Positions 60,283-64,000 of a stretch of 64,000 nt of DNA are shown here, piece by piece. Origin of the DNA: CAYSPG01 sp964432885 (GTDB lineage: Bacteria > Bacteroidota > Bacteroidia > AKYH767-A > OLB10). The notes beneath the pieces were generated by a model, which saw only the letters and a list, made by a program, of their open reading frames with translations, was not told the origin of the DNA and ran no database searches. Position 1 is the first letter of the stretch. Each line of letters begins with the position of its first letter. The DNA is taken from contig CAYSPG010000014.1 of NCBI GenBank assembly GCA_964432885.1, positions 1 through 64,000 on the forward strand, given 5' to 3'. The translations under genes and the position numbers were made by a program.

Positions 60283-61989
60283 TTAATGATTGCGTTTATC
60301 TTTTCCTTTAATATGTATGCCGTTATCATCAATTTTAATTTTCACATCCTTGGCGTGAACATCATTGGTATCAATACCCGAAATATTAATTCCGCTTTTA
60401 TCAATGCTTATGCTAACATCCTTGTCCTCATCACTGTCGTAATGAATGTTGGCATCATCATCTTTTGAAAAATCGTGATCAATACATTTCAACCCTTCAT
60501 TGGTCATTTGCCAATAATGCCCCCCCATATGATGATCCCAGGTATTGGTAACATTTTCAATGTCAAAAATTATTTCTTCTATGCTTTCATCAAAATATAC
60601 GGTTTTACCAACAGGAACTTTTAAAATCATCTTTACTTCCTGGTCGCGAAATTTTACACCTTTAGGTAAAGGAAAACGGTCGCTGAACATAAGCACCGAG
60701 TCGTTTTGCTCAACCGAATAATTTATTTTTTGCGCGTTATCAATCGCTTCGCGCTCATTAATTCCTCTTGCCGATGTAATTTGAACAAGTTCAAATTCGG
60801 ATCCTGCCGATTTCTCAATTGCAAACCGTACATCATTTTGATTAAACATAAAATCTTCGCCTGTGGTAACGCTCATATTACCACTTGCAAAACCAATATG
60901 AATACTATTGTCTTCGTCATCATATTTTGCATTGTCTAACAATTTTACATATATGGTATCTGCAGAAACATTGGTTAAGGGTACGGTAGTTCTTAATTTT
61001 CCTTCTTTGGCAAAATTGCGTGCCACATTAAATGAGGTAAAAAATGCCATAATAATACCAAGAACAAACAAGCAGGCTGCTGTTACATTAAACGGACGGC
61101 TTGAGTGATTCAACTTAAATATCCATTTAATAAACGAATATAAAATCCAAATAACAGGCACGCCTACTAAGAATATTAGCGATGTCATTGCCCAAAACTG
61201 TTGACCTTGAGACAGGAAATGGTCGGAAATAAACAATGGAATGGTGATACCGCCAACCCCAAGCACTGCCATTAAGGCCATTGCAAGTGAGAAAATAATT
61301 ACCAAACCAATGAATCCGAAGAACGCGGCAATGATGTAAAAGAAAAATTTGAATATTGCTTTTATTACATCGCCAAGCCCGTCAAAAAAACGTGAAATAA
61401 ACGAAGGGTCTTTTTTAACCAAAGGCGATTCTGATTCCTTTTTAATAGATGAAACATTGACCGCCTCGCCACGCATTTCAAGTTTTTGAGCTGGTGTAAT
61501 TGCCTTTGGTACCACCACAGCAAGTATGATGTACACCAGTAAACCGCCACCGCCAAAAAAGAATACCAACACAAAAATAATTCGCAACCACACAGGGTCA
61601 ATTCCTAAACGATGCCCAATACCAGAACATACACCTGCAAGCACCCTGTCATCCGGATCACGGTAAAGTCTTCTTTTAAGAGGATGTATGTTTTCAAATG
61701 CAGCCTCTTCTTCACCTGCCCCGTTGGTTCCGCCCAAATCTTCGGGTTTTCCCATAATGCCCATTGCGTTGGTAACGTCATCCATTTCAATAACCTGGCG
61801 CATAGTACCAAGTCGTTGTTGAAATATTTCGGCCATGCGGCTTTCTATATCCTGAATTATTTCATCGCGGCCATCACTTGTGGTAAATGAACTGCGTATA
61901 GCATTCAGGTAGTTTTTCAATTGTTCGTAAGCATGTTCCTCTATATGAAACACCATGCCACCAATGTTTACTGTTGTTGTCTTATTCAT
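60283..61989 (-). CDS. PspC-domain membrane protein
   Basis: 568-residue envelope protein. The N-terminal cytoplasmic region (1-~105) contains VNIGGMVFHIEEHAYEQL. The PspC domain (~108-165) has LYRDPDDRVLAGVCSGIGHR and a membrane helix with FFFGGGGLLVYIIL. Three or four further helices run to ~330, and a periplasmic region ends in a DDD/KDV-rich beta segment (HVKDVK-like strands). PspC proteins take part in the envelope stress response. It overlaps the PadR gene by 4 bp, and PadR is the likely regulator of the pair. Confidence 0.88.
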   Translation of the reverse strand: MNKTTTVNIGGMVFHIEEHAYEQLKNYLNAIRSSFTTSDGRDEIIQDIESRMAEIFQQRLGTMRQVIEMDDVTNAMGIMGKPEDLGGTNGAGEEEAAFENIHPLKRRLYRDPDDRVLAGVCSGIGHRLGIDPVWLRIIFVLVFFFGGGGLLVYIILAVVVPKAITPAQKLEMRGEAVNVSSIKKESESPLVKKDPSFISRFFDGLGDVIKAIFKFFFYIIAAFFGFIGLVIIFSLAMALMAVLGVGGITIPLFISDHFLSQGQQFWAMTSLIFLVGVPVIWILYSFIKWIFKLNHSSRPFNVTAACLFVLGIIMAFFTSFNVARNFAKEGKLRTTVPLTNVSADTIYVKLLDNAKYDDEDNSIHIGFASGNMSVTTGEDFMFNQNDVRFAIEKSAGSEFELVQITSARGINEREAIDNAQKINYSVEQNDSVLMFSDRFPLPKGVKFRDQEVKMILKVPVGKTVYFDESIEEIIFDIENVTNTWDHHMGGHYWQMTNEGLKCIDHDFSKDDDANIHYDSDEDKDVSISIDKSGINISGIDTNDVHAKDVKIKIDDNGIHIKGKDKRNH

Positions 61990-62327
61990 TTTGTTTGAGA
62001 GTTTTGATAGGTTTGATTTACTTGTTCAACCAATTCATCCCATGTTTTTTTTAATTCTTTTAAAAATTCTTCTCCAAGCGGAGTTAGTTTGTAGTACTTG
62101 CGCGGAGGACCACTTGTGCTTTCTACCCAAGAGTAGCTAAGCAATCCACCGTTTTTGAGCCTTGTGAGCAAAGGATACAATGTTCCTTCAACCACCATAA
62201 GTTTGGCCTCTTTCATTTTTACAATTATATCGCTGGGGTAAACTTCGCCCTGGCTTATAATTGACAAAATGCAGAACTCCAAAACGCCCTTGCGCATTTG
62301 CGATTGTGTGTTTTCGAGATTACCCAC
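61986..62327 (-). CDS. PadR-family transcriptional regulator
   Basis: 113 residues from a GTG at 62327. A longer ATG frame to 62402 exists, but the promoter -7 box lies inside it and PadR homologues begin near NLENTQSQMRKG, so GTG is preferred. It is a winged helix with VLEFCILSIIS, MVVEGTLYPLLTRL and RKYYKLTPLGEEFL. The C-terminal dimerisation helix is short (subfamily 2). It is translationally coupled to the PspC gene, so it likely represses this operon. Confidence 0.9.
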   Translation of the reverse strand: MGNLENTQSQMRKGVLEFCILSIISQGEVYPSDIIVKMKEAKLMVVEGTLYPLLTRLKNGGLLSYSWVESTSGPPRKYYKLTPLGEEFLKELKKTWDELVEQVNQTYQNSQTK

Positions 62328-62387
62328 CTTGTTTTGTTTTAAATGATTTAACTTTTTTGTTATGTCCTTAATTGCAATTTGACAATG

Positions 62388-62419
62388 CAAAGATATATTC
62401 ATAAAAAGGTATTATGCAA
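62388..62419 (-). promoter_or_regulatory. canonical promoter of the padR-pspC operon
   Basis: On the minus strand TTG (62419-62417), 21 nt, then TATCTTTG (62395-62388). Both elements match the phylum consensus. Confidence 0.75.
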
Positions 62420-62578
62420 CACATAGTACTAAAATATTTCTTAACTCGCTGAAAATGTGTTAGAAAATTTTATTACCTAACCTTATTTTTCTTTATTAAT
62501 TATAAAATAGGTAGCATTTTTTTTTTCTCTGCATTCTTTTTTTGGCTCAAAATAAATCCGTGTTGTTAATCTTATCAG

Positions 62579-62586
62579 TAGTTTTG
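62579..62586 (+). promoter_or_regulatory. -7 box abutting the msrB start codon
   Basis: TAGTTTTG ends 5 nt before the ATG at 62592, suggesting a leaderless transcript. Confidence 0.5.
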
Positions 62587-62591
62587 ACTCA

Positions 62592-63059
62592 ATGAAAAAT
62601 AAAGAATTAAAAATAATGGGTGTTCTTGTGTTAAGTGTATTTACATCCTGCAGCCAAAACAATATGACAAAATACAATGAGCTAACCAAACAGGAAGAAA
62701 GAGTAATACTACATAAAGCAACCGATGCTCCATTTACAGGTGAGTATTACCAAAAGAAAGATGCAGGCTTATATATCTGCAGGCAATGTAACGCACCGTT
62801 GTATGAATCAAAAGATAAATTTGATTCACACTGCGGCTGGCCAAGTTTTGATGACGAAATTAAAAATGCAGTAATAAGAGTTCAGGATGCCGATGGGCAC
62901 CGTACAGAAATTATTTGTGCAAATTGCAAAGGACATTTAGGTCATGTTTTTTTAAACGAAGGATTTACAGATAAAGAAACACGCCATTGCGTAAATACAA
63001 GTTCAATACGATTTATTTCCTCTGACGCTATAAAGGATGCGCCTGCTGTGATTAAGTAG
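62592..63059 (+). CDS. msrB: peptide-methionine (R)-S-oxide reductase, lipoprotein
   Basis: 155-residue enzyme reducing methionine-R-sulfoxide in proteins. It has a lipobox SVFTSC (Cys20), so it acts in the periplasm or envelope. Zinc pairs are Cys63/Cys66 (CRQC) and Cys109/Cys112 (CANC). The catalytic Cys133 lies in RHCVNTSSIRF, and HCGWPSF carries Cys81. All key residues are present. The export signal distinguishes it from the usual cytoplasmic MsrB. Confidence 0.95.
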   Translation: MKNKELKIMGVLVLSVFTSCSQNNMTKYNELTKQEERVILHKATDAPFTGEYYQKKDAGLYICRQCNAPLYESKDKFDSHCGWPSFDDEIKNAVIRVQDADGHRTEIICANCKGHLGHVFLNEGFTDKETRHCVNTSSIRFISSDAIKDAPAVIK

Positions 63060-63301
63060 TTGTATTATTTTTAGTGCCTGTATTTTTTCAAGCTTTTTTT
63101 GACTAAAATTAAAAATCCGCTTACTATTTTTTTTTCTAAAACAGAAATATTGTTGAAAAATTTTATATCAGCAATGGCACAATTTGTGATTTAAATCAGG
63201 GGTAAATCGCTGCACACATTTGCAGTTGCATTACAAAGTTCTTTGTCAATTAACGGAACAAAAAAAGATTCCGTCAATACTAACCCCTTATCACCAACCA
63301 A

Positions 63302-64000
63302 ATGAAGAAGCAAACCACATTAACCATTGCGTGTGCATTTTATTTTTTTAATGCAGACGCACAAAACAACTGCAGCAATCCTTTACAGGTTAACATTTGC
63401 CCCAGTGTATATCTTACCAATCAAACCAATGCAGGAATGGGTGATGATATTACAGGTGCATCATGCAACATTACCGGTGAAGATGTTTTGTACGAAGTAA
63501 ATATTACCAATGGTGCCGACAGGCTTTTTGTTTCAGTTAGAAATGCCACCGGGCCGTTTAAGATTTTTGCAGAAAATACCTGTGGGGCATGTGCATCGTT
63601 AGGAAGCATTTATACAACAACAGGCAGTTGTAACCTAAACGTTTCACCAGCAAATTCATCAACTGTTTTTGTTTGGGTTGATGCGCCTACAACAATTACT
63701 TATGAAATTGCTTTTGGAAGCGACACAAATTATACCGTAATAAATGTTCCTAATACACAGGGTAATCTATCGCTGGACGGAAACACGTGTGGAATACCAG
63801 CATTTGACAGCACCAAAACTTATTTTCAACTTTCAGTAAACGGGGTTTATCAAACCAAGCCTTTATTTTTTTGGCCTCTTAATGTACTCGACACCTTGTG
63901 CGTTACTACATTTTTTAAAAACACTACTGGTGTGGAAGGCATTAAAAAATTTGTATTTAATTTTCCACCTTCCGGTTATTTAAATCCATTAACTGCCGGA
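63302..64000 (+). CDS. secreted surface protein (partial, runs off the window)
   Basis: An uninterrupted frame from ATG 63302 through the window end (233 codons). The signal peptide is MKKQTTLTIACAFYFFNADA with likely cleavage at ADAQ. The mature part begins NNCSNPLQVNICPSVYLTNQ, with regularly spaced Cys and Thr/Asn-rich strands, typical of large Bacteroidota cell-surface proteins with beta-sandwich domains. A T9SS sorting domain is expected beyond the edge but cannot be seen. The 240 bp upstream hold no gene, only an ACAAAG/CTTTGT palindrome (63233-63246). Confidence 0.75.
   Translation, partial: MKKQTTLTIACAFYFFNADAQNNCSNPLQVNICPSVYLTNQTNAGMGDDITGASCNITGEDVLYEVNITNGADRLFVSVRNATGPFKIFAENTCGACASLGSIYTTTGSCNLNVSPANSSTVFVWVDAPTTITYEIAFGSDTNYTVINVPNTQGNLSLDGNTCGIPAFDSTKTYFQLSVNGVYQTKPLFFWPLNVLDTLCVTTFFKNTTGVEGIKKFVFNFPPSGYLNPLTAG

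Overview
The window is chromosomal DNA of a Bacteroidota bacterium. Four complete proteins end in type IX secretion (T9SS) type A sorting domains. Many genes have the Bacteroidota -7 promoter box TAnnTTTG. The set of families (LytTR two-component pairs, DUF4294, DUF5777, type B L31, MqnD, PspC/PadR) also fits that phylum. The DNA is AT-rich, and I cannot name a genus.

Layout. 1-11 kb: three large T9SS-secreted surface proteins, an XRE regulator with an operator-like repeat array, and an RNA cytosine methylase. 11-16.3 kb: a LiaF-like/DUF4288/sensor kinase/LytTR regulator operon, then a redoxin plus a cytochrome/copper-monooxygenase-like pair. 16.3-32.3 kb: housekeeping genes, namely biotin carboxylase, a tandem double D-Ala-D-Ala ligase, mnmE, recN, ribBA, lon, a GlmU-like protein and rpmE2. 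Between ribBA and lon lies a 0.5 kb gene-free stretch with three tandem CCGTAA-loop hairpins. 32.5-38.3 kb: a beta-helix lipoprotein, a LuxC-like acyl-CoA reductase, ferredoxin, a four-helix-bundle protein and serC. 38.3-39.8 kb: a decayed stretch with frameshifted lipoproteins and dispersed hairpin elements. 39.8-41.5 kb: two c-type-cytochrome-like lipoproteins and a DUF5777 barrel.

41.7-45.7 kb is the most interesting part. It holds a 214-residue peptide whose C-terminal half repeats an [S/T]-x-T-C motif. A strong intrinsic terminator follows, and then a tight three-gene operon: an APH-like kinase, a HopA1-family protein and a LanC cyclase with intact zinc ligands. This is the enzyme logic of a split, class V-like lanthipeptide synthetase in a Bacteroidota genome, with a long multi-core precursor. 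No exporter or leader peptidase is adjacent.

45.7-63 kb: a sensor kinase lacking its ATPase domain, mqnD, a heptose epimerase, GtrA, a MerR regulator, tRNA-Lys, a peroxiredoxin and another T9SS repeat protein. Next come an FAD oxidoreductase, a 7-TM protein resembling transmembrane terpene cyclases and a histidine kinase in one operon. AIM24 and DUF4440 proteins, a PspC/PadR pair and an MsrB lipoprotein follow. A secreted protein runs off the right edge.

Two features recur across the window. Heptanucleotide tandem repeats (GTTTGnn type) sit at gene borders and also inside three coding sequences. Five genes have a perfect TAnnTTTG box only 4-5 nt before the start codon, which suggests leaderless mRNAs.
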